Below, in pieces: positions 14,527-24,404 of a stretch of 64,000 nt of DNA; the stretch's first letter is position 1, and the number at the start of each line of letters is the position of its first letter. The notes beneath the pieces are model-generated. The model had not been told where the DNA came from, did no database searches, and saw only the letters and a program-made list of their open reading frames with translations. This DNA comes from Ailanthus altissimus (Eukaryota > Streptophyta > Magnoliopsida > Sapindales > Simaroubaceae), in contig OX327712.1 of the NCBI GenBank assembly GCA_946807835.1, positions 15,456,001 to 15,520,000 of the forward strand. The letters run 5' to 3'. The position numbers and the translations under genes were made by a program.

Positions 14527-15174
14527 TTACAAACGGAGTGTCAGATCCAATTTTCGCTTGTTAAGGCCCACTGACCAATCGATCCGAGTTATTGCTGGGT
14601 CAGGTTCGTAGGTAACTGCCTGTAATTTGTTAATCAATTCATCCGCCTCAGTAGCAGAAACCAGGATCTGTCGCGCCGAATGTGAAATAAAATTCTGTTC
14701 CACAGCTTGATCAAGAAAACAAAGTAAGCAATCAAAATAGTTATTAACATTCAACAAACCTATGGGTTTTCGGTGGATATTCAGTTGGGCCCAAGAGACA
14801 ATTTGAAAAATTTCTTCCAAAGTACCAAAACCACCTGGTAAAGCAATAAAAGCGTCTGCATTGCAAAGCATTCTGGCTATACGTTCATGCATGGATGAGA
14901 CTTGTAATTCTTCCCCTATTGTTTTCCCGGTCAGGTTTCCCACGGCCAAAGCTGTAGGAATAATACCTAAAACTTGACTTCCTCCTAAATGTGCAGCTGT
15001 TGACACACACCCCATTAGCCCAAGGCTACCTCCTCCATAAATCAAATGAATTTTTCTTGCAGCTAATGTTTTTCCTAGATTGTTTGCTGCTTCTACGAAC
15101 ACTTTACTCTCCCCAGGACTAGATCCACAAAATACACATATATTTCGAAATTGTCGAACTTGGGTTTCCTCCAT
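14527..15174 (-). CDS. LONELY GUY-like cytokinin riboside 5'-monophosphate phosphoribohydrolase carried by the retrotransposon
   Basis: This is a 215-aa intact ORF, the normal length for plant LOG enzymes. LOG enzymes release active free-base cytokinins from their nucleotides in the cytosol. Landmarks are FRNICVFCGSSPG (9-21), IYGGGSLGLMG (45-55), GIIPTAL (70-76), MHERIARM (95-102, with the family's catalytic Arg at 98), LPGGFGTLEE (112-121, the PGGxGTxxE motif with its Glu) and IVSWAQLNIHRKPIGLLN. I start at the internal Met (MEETQVRQ) rather than the upstream one at 15243, because a TATAAATA box overlaps the longer version and family members begin near here. Host LOG genes have several introns; this has none, so it was captured through RNA. 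Sequence drift in otherwise conserved places (ALAVGNLTGKTIGE) with no lesion suggests retention under selection inside the element. It lies in the pol orientation, 315 bases after the cysteine-cluster ORF. Confidence 0.9.
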   Translation of the reverse strand: MEETQVRQFRNICVFCGSSPGESKVFVEAANNLGKTLAARKIHLIYGGGSLGLMGCVSTAAHLGGSQVLGIIPTALAVGNLTGKTIGEELQVSSMHERIARMLCNADAFIALPGGFGTLEEIFQIVSWAQLNIHRKPIGLLNVNNYFDCLLCFLDQAVEQNFISHSARQILVSATEADELINKLQAVTYEPDPAITRIDWSVGLNKRKLDLTLRL

Positions 15175-15226
15175 ATCTACTCTTACCTTTATCTCAATAT
15201 ATGAAAATGAAGAAACTGAGGTGCTG

Positions 15227-15234
15227 TATTTATA
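15227..15234 (-). promoter_or_regulatory. TATA box upstream of the LOG-like ORF
   Basis: The minus strand reads TATAAATA inside 'ttctataaatacagcacctc', 52 bases before the chosen ATG at 15174. Transcription about 30 bases downstream would give a short leader of 20-25 bases. This suggests the ORF could be expressed from its own promoter rather than from the genomic LTR transcript. It is only a motif match. Confidence 0.45.
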
Positions 15235-15489
15235 GAATGCCAAATGATAACAATGATTATGGTAACCCGACAGTTTGTCAAAAGAGAGTTAAAAATAAAA
15301 CACAAATATTTAAACATAATGACCCGCATGCATTATTGAACAAAAAGATTTGAATTTAAGACATCTACATGAGTAGCCCTACTATTCATAAAATAAAGTT
15401 TGAAATTAAAACACATGTATTTACAAGTAGTTGTGATTGTGGCTCACATCTTCCTCTGGTTTTACGTCCAGTAACGGCTTAAACGCCCT

Positions 15490-16038
15490 CTATGGGTCGG
15501 GGATAGGCTTCCCATCCAATTTTCTTATAAATTGGCAAACAGGGTCTTTTAGAGTCAGATTCCCGAGACTATACCGTTGATGTTCATTTTTGAATTTGTT
15601 CCATAAATCGAGAAGTTCACGTTGCACGAGCCCACAGGGATGCGTCTCAAGAGTCAATAGGATATCATCCAAAGACTCCTTACTCAGTCCATCCTTAATG
15701 AACTGAATTTTGTCTTCTCGATTTCTAGATACGAATCCTAAAGAACGACAACTCCGATTACAATTCCATCGAGCACATTTATGACAGACTTGTAACCTTT
15801 TTGCTCGTCGCCTTTTGGCATAAGAGCTTCTTCCAAGACCAGGCATATGAGAAACAAAATCATTTTCAAACTCACCAGACAACCGAACCTTGGCTTCAAT
15901 TAACCAACGAAGGTCCACAGGGATATTACCCAACATCAATAGCCTTAGTCTTTCACACCGTGCTTTGTAAATCTTAAGTAGAGCATTTTGAGGAAATGAA
16001 GGAAAACGTTTTTTAAGGTTGGCAAGAATGCGATCCAT
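15490..16038 (-). CDS. Basic cysteine-cluster protein, resembles carla/viti-type viral nucleic-acid-binding proteins
   Basis: This is a 182-aa intact ORF starting MDRILANLKK. It has an N-terminal helical region with IPVDLRWLIEAK (39-50) and a small linker ending GLGRSSYAKRRRAKR (67-81). A cysteine cluster follows at C85, C88, C93 and C97 (spacing C-X2-C-X4-C-X3-C), then an acidic/polar C-terminal half (about 105-182) with no membrane segment. The order 'IPVDL..I..K', then GRS-Y-A-basic run, then Cys-X2-Cys is the layout I know from the small cysteine-rich nucleic-acid-binding proteins at the 3' end of carla- and vitivirus genomes, some of which suppress silencing or act on host transcription. 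The C-terminal half is longer than in those proteins. It may instead be a host zinc-finger fragment or a diverged env-position ORF. It lies 248 bases after the gag-pol stop, same strand, before the LOG-like ORF. Viral origin is an inference. Confidence 0.7.
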   Translation of the reverse strand: MDRILANLKKRFPSFPQNALLKIYKARCERLRLLMLGNIPVDLRWLIEAKVRLSGEFENDFVSHMPGLGRSSYAKRRRAKRLQVCHKCARWNCNRSCRSLGFVSRNREDKIQFIKDGLSKESLDDILLTLETHPCGLVQRELLDLWNKFKNEHQRYSLGNLTLKDPVCQFIRKLDGKPIPDP

Positions 16039-16104
16039 TTTGAAAGAAAGAAAAGAGATGAATGCACAGTTTGAGGGACAGTTTTTAGGGAACTGAGAAA
16101 CCGA

Positions 16105-16112
16105 CTTTAATA
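16105..16112 (-). promoter_or_regulatory. TATA-like box upstream of the cysteine-cluster ORF
   Basis: The minus strand reads TATTAAAG inside 'gtgactattaaagtcgg', about 67 bases before the ATG at 16038. It is preceded by a small dyad (acggtactccgt). The placement parallels the box in front of the LOG-like ORF, so both accessory genes may have their own core promoters. Confidence 0.3.
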
Positions 16113-16286
16113 GTCACGGAGTACCGTATCCGCCACTTGACCGGGAAATAAAATCACACTGAAGAAAAAATAAAAAGAAGAAAATAAAGTAAAATAAAAT
16201 GTGCAGGAAAATAAAAGCAAAAATACAAAGTCAAAAGATAAAGTATAGACAAAATATAAAATATGGTACAGATAGATTGAACCTGA

Positions 16287-19200
16287 TCAATCACGATAGA
16301 CAGGATCCACAAGAGGGATCTCGCCTAGGTACATAGAGTCGTTTACCTTTTCCACGTAGCTTTTTAGCCGCTGTCCATTCACTTTGAAAGTCCGTCCATC
16401 AGTGGGGTCTTCTATTTCAACAGCACCATTAGAAAAAACATGTCTTACCATAAATGGACCAGTCCATCGAGATCTCAACTTTCCAGGGTGTAAATGCAAT
16501 CGAGAATCATAAAGATAAACCCGTTGATTTGGCTCAAAGTGTTTCCTTGAAATCTGTTTATCATGAGCTACTTTCATTTTAGCTTTGTAAATTTTGGAGT
16601 TGTCATATGCGTCATTTCGTAGCTCTTCTATTTCTGACAATTGTAACTTTCTCTGGAGACCTGCAGCATTCAAATCAAAGTTAAGGGCTTTGACAGCCCA
16701 ATAAGCTTTATGTTCTAGCTCAACAGGTAAATGGCAAGCTTTCCCATAAACAAGCCGGTATGGGGACATTCCTAAGATGGTTTTGTATGCAGTACGATAT
16801 GCCCATAATGCATCAGAAAGGCGTAGAGACCAATCTTTGCGATTCGGGTTAACCGTCTTTTCCAAAATCTGTTTAACTTCTCTATTTGCTAGCTCGGCTT
16901 GTCCATTTGTCTGTGGATGGTATGCAGTGGAAACTTTGTGAAGAACACCATACCTGCGCATCAAAGCTTCAAAAGAACGATTACAAAAATGTGTTCCTTG
17001 GTCACTAATGATGACACGTGGCGTACCGTACCTAGATAACACATTTTCTTTTAAGAATTTTACCACAGTTGTATTATCATTAGTACGACAAGCTACAGCC
17101 TCCACCCATTTTGATACATAGTCAACAGCTAAAAGGATGTAAAGATAGCCAAAAGATGAAGGAAATGGACCCATAAAATCAATACCCCAACAGTCAAATA
17201 TCTCGATAACAAGAATAGGGTTAAGAGGCATCATATTTCTTCGAGATAAAGCACCTAACTTTTGACATCTTTCACAGGAACGACAAAAATTATTAGTGTC
17301 TTTGAACAAAGTGGGCCAATAAAGACCACACTGTAAAATTTTCACAGCTGTCTTCTTCATAGAAAAATGGCCACCGCAAGCAGCACTATGGCAAAAATTT
17401 AAGACACTAGAAACTTCACTTTCAGGAATGCAACGTCTCATTATTTGGTCAGGACAGTATTTGAAAAGATATGGATCATCCCAATAAAAGTTACGTACCT
17501 CAACCAAGAACTTACGCTTATCTTGTGCACTCCAGTCAGATGGAAGTTCACCACAAACCAAATAATTTACGATATGTGCATACCAAGGTATTTGGCTTAT
17601 AGCAAAAAGATGTTCATCTGGAAAATCGTCTCGAATGGGTGGCAAATCAGTAGAGTCAGTGAACTCAAGGCGGGATAGATGATCAGCAACAACATTTTCA
17701 ACGCCTTTCTTATCTTTGATGGTTATATCAAATTCCTGCAAAAGAAGAATCCACCTAATTAAACGGGCTTTAGCATCCTTCTTAGAAAGAAGGTACTTAA
17801 GGGCTGCATGGTCAGTAAAAATAACAATAGGTGAACCAATCAAATAAGAACGAAATTTATCTAAGGCAAAAACAACAGCTAGTAGTTCTTTTTCAGTAGT
17901 AGTGTAATTCATTTGAGCATCATTCAAAGTCCTACTAGCATAATAAACAACAAAGGGTTTTCCCTCCCTCCGTTGCCCAAGAACTGCTCCTACAGCATAA
18001 TTACTTGCATCACACATAATTTCAAATGGGAGGTTCCAATCCGGTGATTGCATGATAGGAGCGGTGGTGAGTTTGGCAATTAGTGTTCGGAATGCCTCCT
18101 CACACTCTTGTGTCCATGTAAATTCTGCATCTTTTAGCAAAAGGTTACACAATGGTCTAGATATGGCAGAAAAATTTTGTATAAACCTTCTGTAAAAGCC
18201 AGCGTGTCCAAGAAAGGATCGGACATCTTTTACCGTTTTAGGTGTAGGTAATTTAGAGATTAATTCAATTTTTGCCTTGTCAACCTCTATCCCTCTTTCA
18301 GATACAATGTGCCCTAAAACGATTCCTGAAGATACCATGAAATGACATTTCTCCCAATTTAGCACAAGTCCTTTTTCTTCACACCTACTCAAAACAGATT
18401 TCAAGTTAAGTAGGCATAAATCAAAAGAATTACCAAAAACAGTCAAATCATCCATAAAAACTTCCATGCATTTTTCAACCATATCAGAGAAAATACTCAA
18501 CATGCAACGCTGGAAAGTAGCTGGTGCATTACATAATCCAAATGGCATTCTACGAAAAGCATAAGTACCAAAAGGGCATGTAAAAGTAGTTTTTTCTTGA
18601 TCTTCTATAGCTATCTCAATCTGGTAATACCCTGAATACCCATCAAGAAAGCAATAAAAAGGATGTCCAGCTACACGTTCTAAAATTTGGTCGATAAAAG
18701 GCAATGGAAAATAGTCTTTCCTAGTGGCTGTGTTTAACTTTCTATAATCAATACACATTCTCCAACCACTTACTACCCTAGTTGGAACAGGTATCCCATT
18801 CTCATTTTCAACAACAGTAACCCCAGATTTCTTCGGAACTACTTGAGTTGGACTTACCCATTGACTATCAGAAATTGGGTAGATTATACCCGCATCTAAT
18901 AGTTTCAAGACCTCTTTCTTCACTACTTCTTTCATTGTTGGATTAAGTCTTCTTTGTGGGTCTCTACGAGGTTGGGAACCTTCCTCTAAATGAATTCTAT
19001 GGGAGCATATCAATGGAGAAATACCTTTAATATCAGCTATGGTCCAACCTAATGCAGACTTATGTTCTTTTAACAATTTTATCAATTTTTTCTCTTGTTC
19101 AGCACTAAGTTCAGAAGAAATGATGATAGGAAAGGTATCACCTGGTCCCAAGAATGCGTGTTTCAAACCTTTGGGCAGTGGAGAAAGCTCAACTTGTGGT

Positions 19201-21698
19201 GTCTCGAGGTTTGATGGTTTCGGTCTCTCCCTCTCTCGTGGCAACTCTTCAAAGTGTGGCTGCCAAAATCGAGTCCGTTTATCCTGTGAGTCAAAAATAC
19301 TAAACACATTAGTTGTTACATCAGGATAATACAATTCTTCAAAATCAAAATTGAGAAGGTTTTTCGAAGAATCATAGCCATGATTTTTATAAGCTTCCTC
19401 CGCTACAAGTGTGTCTATCATATATGAATGATAGCACTCGTCTTCTTCTCGTGGTTGTTTGCCAATGTTGAAAATGTTCACCTCAAGAGTCATGTTCCCA
19501 AAAGATAATTTCATTAGACCATTTCTGCAATTAATAAGAGCGTTAGCAGTGGCTAGAAAAGGTCTCCCCAAAATAAGAGGGATTTTTGACTCCATGTTAA
19601 CAACAGAATGAGTATCTAAAACAAGAAAATCAACAGGATAGTAAAATTTATCAATTTGTAACAAAACATCTTCTACTATTCCCCGTGGTTTCTTGATTGA
19701 TCGGTCAGCTAATTGTAGGACTACAGATGTTGGTTTAATCTCACCAAGTCCCAACTGCAAGTAAATAGAATAAGGCATTAAATTTACACTTGCTCCTAAG
19801 TCCAATAAAGCTTGACCAAACTCATGTGTCCCAATTTGGCAGGAGATTGTGGGACATCCTGGGTCTTTATACTTGGGTGGTGTCTTTTGTTCAATCACTG
19901 CACTTACCTGTTCTGCCAAAAATGCAGTTTTCTTCACATGGTGTTTTCTTTTGATAGTACATAAATCCTTGATGACTTTGGCATAAGTTGGAACCTGCTT
20001 AATCAAATGTAACAAGGGAAGATTAATTTTAACTTGTTTCAAATGTTCCAAAATCTCACCTTGAATTTCTGAATTTTTCCCAACCGGTCGAAGAGCTTGA
20101 GGAAAAGGCACTGGGATTGAAAACTTACTTTCGGGCTCTTTTTCCACTGTGGCCTCTTTTTCAAGGGGGGCATCTTTACTACTCGTAGATGTGTTAATTT
20201 CAGGAGTAGGCTCACTTACAATCTTACCACTTCGAGTAGTAATGGCATTGACTTCTTTGAGATTTTGAACGTCAGAAGTAGAAGCTTGTGCCATGAATTG
20301 TCCTTTTGGATTGGATTGAGGTTGAGATGGAAACTTACCTCGCTCTTGTACAGTTAAGGCACTGGTCAATTTTGTGATTTGACTCTTGATTTCTTTGTTT
20401 TCGTCCACCACCTGTGCAAGAATTGTTTCAAATTTTTGATTAGTCTTACTTTGTGCCTCCATAAATGCTTGTAATGTATCCTCTAAAGAACTCCTAGTTG
20501 GTCGTGCATTATATTGAGGTGCAACATAAGACTTGGGTGCTTGTTGTTCTTGTTTCCATTGGTTGTTGGTTTGTTGGTCAGATTTCCAACTGAAATTTGG
20601 GTGGTTTCTCCAGCTAGGATTATATGTTTCAGAGTAGGGTGAATAAGGCTTCTTGTACATCCCTAGGGCATTACATTGTTCCTCATATATCCCTCTCATC
20701 TCACTATACGTGGGGCAATCCTGAGCTAAGTGTTCTGCTCCTCCACAGACAAAACAGACATCGTGTGACTCAACTCTAGCAACCGTGTGGGTGACCCTTC
20801 TATCTTTGGATTTCAAGGCCTCTAACTCCCTAGTTAAGACCTCTAATTGGGCTTTGAGGTTATCCTCTTCCCTAAGATGGAAAACTCCATTGGGTCGTGA
20901 CCTGTTTGTGCTTTCAGCAATGCTAGGTCCAGTCCATGTATGGGCTTTTTCGGCTAAGTCATTAAGGAATTCTATGGCTTCCTCAGGATCTTTGTGAAGG
21001 AACTCCCCATTACACATCATCTCAACAAATTGGCGCTCTCTAATTGTGAGTCCCTCATAGAAATAACTAACCAAGCGCCAATTTTCATACCCATGGTGAG
21101 GGCACAGATTTAGCAACTCTTTAAACCTTTCCCATGCTTGATATAAGGTTTCACTGTCTTTTTGGGAGAATGAAGAAATTTGTCTTTTCAGGCCATTAGT
21201 TTTGTGTTGTGGGAAGTATTTATTGAAAAATGCTTGGGTCATTTCTGCCCAAGTTCCTATAGACCTCGGCCTCAAAGAGTATAGCCAACTCTTTGCTTTG
21301 TCTTTCAAAGAAAAAGGGAAAAATTTAAGCCTAACAGTGTCTATGGCTTCAGGTTGACTATGGAAGGTGGCAATTACCTCTTCAAATTCCCTAACATGTA
21401 CATAAGGATTTTCACTATCTAGACCATGAAAAGTGGGAAGAAGTTGTATCATTCCAGGTTTAAAATCCGAATGTGGTATGTTAGGTGGAAATATAATGCA
21501 TGATGGTGTGGCTGTGCGAGTAGGATGCAAGTAATCTTTGAGAGTTCTAACGGGATTTTCTTCGTGTTGGCTCATTGTGTTAGAATTACAAGATGAACTA
21601 GAAGGTGAATTCTCTTCACTTACAAATTGTGGGAGTGGTTCTAGTTCTAGTTCTAGTTCTCTCACAAATCTTCCTCGTTTGTCTCTAGGTCGATGCAT
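16287..21698 (-). CDS. Athila-like gag-pol polyprotein, uninterrupted
   Basis: This is a 1803-aa single frame. I start at [11 protein letters not shown] (21698), because the 26 codons upstream are an accidental extension through a T-run. Parts in order are: gag with [17 protein letters not shown] and a CCHC knuckle (C315, C318, H323, C328); an aspartic protease with Asp633 in [14 protein letters not shown] (the DLGAS form seen in Athila); and RT with [21 protein letters not shown] and the FMDD active site at 1081-1084. These are followed by RNase H ([44 protein letters not shown]) and integrase with an HHCC zinc region and the catalytic triad D1507, D1566, E1602 (D-59-D-35-E). No stop or frameshift is visible, so it could supply all enzymes for transposition. 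There is no chromodomain-like tail of note; the protein ends shortly after the integrase C-terminal region ([18 protein letters not shown]). Confidence 0.95.
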   Translation of the reverse strand: MHRPRDKRGRFVRELELELEPLPQFVSEENSPSSSSCNSNTMSQHEENPVRTLKDYLHPTRTATPSCIIFPPNIPHSDFKPGMIQLLPTFHGLDSENPYVHVREFEEVIATFHSQPEAIDTVRLKFFPFSLKDKAKSWLYSLRPRSIGTWAEMTQAFFNKYFPQHKTNGLKRQISSFSQKDSETLYQAWERFKELLNLCPHHGYENWRLVSYFYEGLTIRERQFVEMMCNGEFLHKDPEEAIEFLNDLAEKAHTWTGPSIAESTNRSRPNGVFHLREEDNLKAQLEVLTRELEALKSKDRRVTHTVARVESHDVCFVCGGAEHLAQDCPTYSEMRGIYEEQCNALGMYKKPYSPYSETYNPSWRNHPNFSWKSDQQTNNQWKQEQQAPKSYVAPQYNARPTRSSLEDTLQAFMEAQSKTNQKFETILAQVVDENKEIKSQITKLTSALTVQERGKFPSQPQSNPKGQFMAQASTSDVQNLKEVNAITTRSGKIVSEPTPEINTSTSSKDAPLEKEATVEKEPESKFSIPVPFPQALRPVGKNSEIQGEILEHLKQVKINLPLLHLIKQVPTYAKVIKDLCTIKRKHHVKKTAFLAEQVSAVIEQKTPPKYKDPGCPTISCQIGTHEFGQALLDLGASVNLMPYSIYLQLGLGEIKPTSVVLQLADRSIKKPRGIVEDVLLQIDKFYYPVDFLVLDTHSVVNMESKIPLILGRPFLATANALINCRNGLMKLSFGNMTLEVNIFNIGKQPREEDECYHSYMIDTLVAEEAYKNHGYDSSKNLLNFDFEELYYPDVTTNVFSIFDSQDKRTRFWQPHFEELPRERERPKPSNLETPQVELSPLPKGLKHAFLGPGDTFPIIISSELSAEQEKKLIKLLKEHKSALGWTIADIKGISPLICSHRIHLEEGSQPRRDPQRRLNPTMKEVVKKEVLKLLDAGIIYPISDSQWVSPTQVVPKKSGVTVVENENGIPVPTRVVSGWRMCIDYRKLNTATRKDYFPLPFIDQILERVAGHPFYCFLDGYSGYYQIEIAIEDQEKTTFTCPFGTYAFRRMPFGLCNAPATFQRCMLSIFSDMVEKCMEVFMDDLTVFGNSFDLCLLNLKSVLSRCEEKGLVLNWEKCHFMVSSGIVLGHIVSERGIEVDKAKIELISKLPTPKTVKDVRSFLGHAGFYRRFIQNFSAISRPLCNLLLKDAEFTWTQECEEAFRTLIAKLTTAPIMQSPDWNLPFEIMCDASNYAVGAVLGQRREGKPFVVYYASRTLNDAQMNYTTTEKELLAVVFALDKFRSYLIGSPIVIFTDHAALKYLLSKKDAKARLIRWILLLQEFDITIKDKKGVENVVADHLSRLEFTDSTDLPPIRDDFPDEHLFAISQIPWYAHIVNYLVCGELPSDWSAQDKRKFLVEVRNFYWDDPYLFKYCPDQIMRRCIPESEVSSVLNFCHSAACGGHFSMKKTAVKILQCGLYWPTLFKDTNNFCRSCERCQKLGALSRRNMMPLNPILVIEIFDCWGIDFMGPFPSSFGYLYILLAVDYVSKWVEAVACRTNDNTTVVKFLKENVLSRYGTPRVIISDQGTHFCNRSFEALMRRYGVLHKVSTAYHPQTNGQAELANREVKQILEKTVNPNRKDWSLRLSDALWAYRTAYKTILGMSPYRLVYGKACHLPVELEHKAYWAVKALNFDLNAAGLQRKLQLSEIEELRNDAYDNSKIYKAKMKVAHDKQISRKHFEPNQRVYLYDSRLHLHPGKLRSRWTGPFMVRHVFSNGAVEIEDPTDGRTFKVNGQRLKSYVEKVNDSMYLGEIPLVDPVYRD

Positions 21699-21790
21699 AC
21701 ATCCTAATTTTTTTTTTTTTTTTTTTTTAGGAAAGAAATGCTTAAGGAAAATTAAGAAGTGGAATAAACACAACAAGAAATAGAAATAAG

Positions 21791-22321
21791 TTAGGTGGTA
21801 AGACCAACCATGAAATATAAATACAATAACTAAACAAAAGACTATAAAATACGAAAAAGTACAATAATTAAATAATAAAAAGAAAATACAATAAGTAAAT
21901 AAATAAAAGGTTAGGCGGTAGAACCGGCCATAAAAAGAAAATACAACATATTAACTAAAGTAAATAAAGTGCAATAAATACGTAAAAGAAAATGAAAATA
22001 AAGTACAATAAATAAATAAAGTACAATGAGAAATAAAGAAACTAAGTTAGGCGGTAGAACCAGCCACAAAATAAAAAGAAAATACAATAAATTAACTAAA
22101 GAAATAAAGTACAATAAATAAATAAAAGAAAGTGAACAAAGTTAGGCGGTAAAACCAGCCATTAAAAAAAAAGTGCAATAAATAAACTAAAAAATATAAA
22201 GTGCAATAAATAAATAAAAGAAAGTGAACGAAGTTAGGCGGTAAAACCAGCCATTAAGATAATATAAAATATAACAAATTAACTAAAGAAAACAAAATAA
22301 ATTAGGTGGTAGAACCAACCA
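21791..22321 (-). repeat. Six short hairpin-like repeats in the leader of the Athila-like element
   Basis: The + strand pattern TTAGGYGGTARRACCRRCCA occurs at 21791-21810, 21911-21930, 22047-22066, 22142-22161, 22234-22253 and 22302-22321, spaced by A-rich tracts with 'tacaataaataaa'. In the RNA sense each reads TGGYYGGTTYTACCRCCTAA, which can fold as a small stem (GGY(U)GGU with ACCRCC) around a 3-base loop. The C/T and G/A differences between copies partly preserve pairing. They lie between the PBS and the gag start, where retroelement packaging and translation signals usually sit. Confidence 0.7.
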
Positions 22322-22437
22322 TGAATAATAAATAAATTACAACAAAGGAAATAAACTAAGAGTTTACAAAGAAAAGAAAATATACAAAGTTACCACTTTA
22401 GTATTTATAATCGCAACCGACTTTCGCTTAGTGTGCT

Positions 22438-22455
22438 TCCCCGGCAACGGCGCCA
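22438..22455 (-). other. Primer binding site of the Athila-like element (tRNA-Asp type)
   Basis: The minus strand reads TGGCGCCGTTGCCGGGGA, complementary to the 3' end of plant tRNA-Asp including the CCA tail. It is separated from the 5' LTR by six bases. The match over 18 bases is exact as far as I know the tRNA sequence. Confidence 0.9.
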
Positions 22456-22461
22456 AATTTT

Positions 22462-24017
22462 TGTTTACGCTCAAAATATAACGCGGCTATCGCAGTATAG
22501 ATTGAGGTGTCGATCCCACGAGGAAGCTCTTGGCAAAATAGGTTAGTGAAGTAAAATATTAAAGCAGTAGCAAAGGGTTAATTGATTTAAACGGATGAGA
22601 TAGAATTGTCTATGAATTGAGAAAAATGTCTTATGATGATTTAAGCAAGGCTTTGAGAATCACAATTATGCTTTATAAATCTACTCTATACTTTGATTCG
22701 ATATTTATAACTCAACTGAAAGTTTCACATCCCAAACAATCAATCGGAAGGTATGTAATATATAGCACATTTGATAACACATGTATTTGATTTAGTTAAA
22801 CTCTTTGCAAGCATTAACACACATCATGTTATTTATACAAGTTATCTAAGATCGACAATATATCATTTTGACAATATTGCAGTAAAAGATTAACTTGAAT
22901 ATCAAACATTTATTGCCCTTACATGTTATCCAAGATCGACAATATATCAAATTGACAATACTGCAGTAAAAGATTAACATATAAAACAATATAACCAGTA
23001 ACAATTATAAATCAACATGAATCACATAAGAAAAGCATGACTGAACATATATGAGACATGAGAATTATAACCTCTGGATTATAGATAATAAAATAGATAA
23101 GAGTTTAATCAAAACCAAACTTACAACATTTATAGCTCTTGACACCGAATCAAAGCATGGAAGTAGATTTACTACACATAAAAGTTCATCTCTTAGCCTT
23201 GCTAGGAACTCTAGCCTAAATTACAATACATGTTAATGAGAATAAAAGAAGAGAGAAAATTATTTCCTAAAAACGTCCTAAGGGTCTCCTTATATAGGCA
23301 ATGAATGGACATATGTCATGGATGACATCAATCTTCAATAATTTTAAGTCAATAACTCGTGTATCCACTTGCAGCACGTTTTTGATAATGTAAATGATCA
23401 ATTCAGCTTCTACGGCCGACATGAAAGTTGTAGAATTTTGACTCTTCTTTCCATAGGCACTGATTTCATGCAAATTGGATGAGTGTCCAATGAGATATGA
23501 GCAAAATTCCAAAGATACACCAGAATTCGGCCAACAACCATTTTACCCACTTGCAATGCGATTTGGTCCATGATAACGGCTGATTTGGACTTTACCATAA
23601 ACATACGAGTTGTTGATAGTTAAGTCAGAAATTCACAGCTTCAAGAATTATACCAATTGAGTACGTATTTTGGGAGATACGGTCTAAATACGTGAGTTGG
23701 ATCAAGCTGGGTAAGAGTTGTAGTCCGATTCTGTTGTATCTCAATTTTTGGCCCATAACATGTTGGATTTGGCTTTTCCACTATTCTTCAAATTTGTGTA
23801 AGATTGAGTCATGTTGCACCAGGTTCAAGAATTTCTTCATTTCGATTTCTACATTGAGAGTTATGTCCAATTTACCTAAACCTGTCCAAATAACATTCAT
23901 TAATCACAATTTAAGGAGAACACTTTATTTCAAGCTAAAAATACAGAAAATACTAAAATTGGTGACATTAAATGGTGATTGAATCTTTTAACAACATGCA
24001 TTTTCATGTGTTCATCA
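22462..24017 (-). repeat. 5' LTR of the Athila-like element
   Basis: 1556 bp, colinear with 11599-13154 at a constant offset of 10863 and no indels. It is followed by the right target duplication TCGCA (24018-24022) and then by the rest of the interrupted copia LTR. Confidence 0.95.
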
Positions 24018-24022
24018 TCGCA

Positions 24023-24335
24023 TTAGGGAGTCATGGAGCAAGTGGGAGACCAAATTAAGAAGTTTCCTAATTTCGGGACACTATTCCCGTCTCCAGCGCC
24101 GCGGCGCTGGCGCGCTTTCTGCTCAATACTGCGGCGCTGGCATCCTGGCGCTGTGACACTCAGGTTCTGTTCTGGGCGCCGCAGCGCCCACGCCTGGTCA
24201 CCGCGGCGCCCGCACCTAGTGCGCCCTTCTTCATTTTTCGCCTCCTTTCACGTCCGTCTTCGATCCGTGTGCATCCTACGCACTTGGCTTGAACCCCAAA
24301 TCATATTCCAATAATTTTTAATCAATATTCTTACA
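24023..24335 (-). repeat. Copia 3' LTR, second part
   Basis: It resumes the LTR begun at 11210-11598 after the nested element. It contains a GC-rich block (about 24090-24215) with the perfect 18-bp palindrome CCAGCGCCGCGGCGCTGG at 24093-24110 and several GGCGCC/GGCGCTGG words, and it ends ...TATTCTTACA. Confidence 0.88.
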
Positions 24336-24404
24336 AATTCCCTCCTTGATTCAAAATCATCCACAAAGTAACTCGATCTCTCATTTTCGCATCTTCAGTC
24401 ACCT

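Larger units (their letters stand above)
11599..24017 (-). mobile_element. Young Athila-like Ty3/gypsy retrotransposon carrying a LOG gene and a cysteine-cluster ORF
   Basis: This is a complete 12.4-kb element in minus orientation. Two 1556-bp LTRs begin TGTTTACGCT and end TTCATCA on the + strand, with the 5-bp duplication TCGCA at 11594-11598 and 24018-24022. From its 5' end it has the LTR (22462-24017), a PBS matching the 3' end of plant tRNA-Asp, a leader with six short repeats, an uninterrupted gag-pol (16287-21698), a 182-aa ORF (15490-16038), a LOG-like ORF (14527-15174), a 1.4-kb tail with a purine-rich PPT, and the 3' LTR. The gag type, the DLGAS-style protease and the tRNA-Asp PBS are Athila-lineage traits. 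Athila elements normally have an env-like ORF after pol; here that place is taken by the two extra genes. With intact pol and nearly identical LTRs the copy may be mobile. Confidence 0.92.

Noticed and set aside
14527..15243. Start of the LOG-like ORF at 15243
   Set aside because: The 23 extra codons overlap a TATAAATA box and do not resemble LOG N-termini. The Met at 15174 gives the usual family length.
16287..21776. Start of the gag-pol ORF at 21776
   Set aside because: The extra 26 codons come from reading through a T-run (poly-Lys). The Met at 21698 begins sequence that looks like a real gag N-terminus.
21791..22321. CRISPR-like array (short repeats with spacers)
   Set aside because: Plant nuclear context, irregular spacing, and location in a retrotransposon leader; the repeats are diverged.
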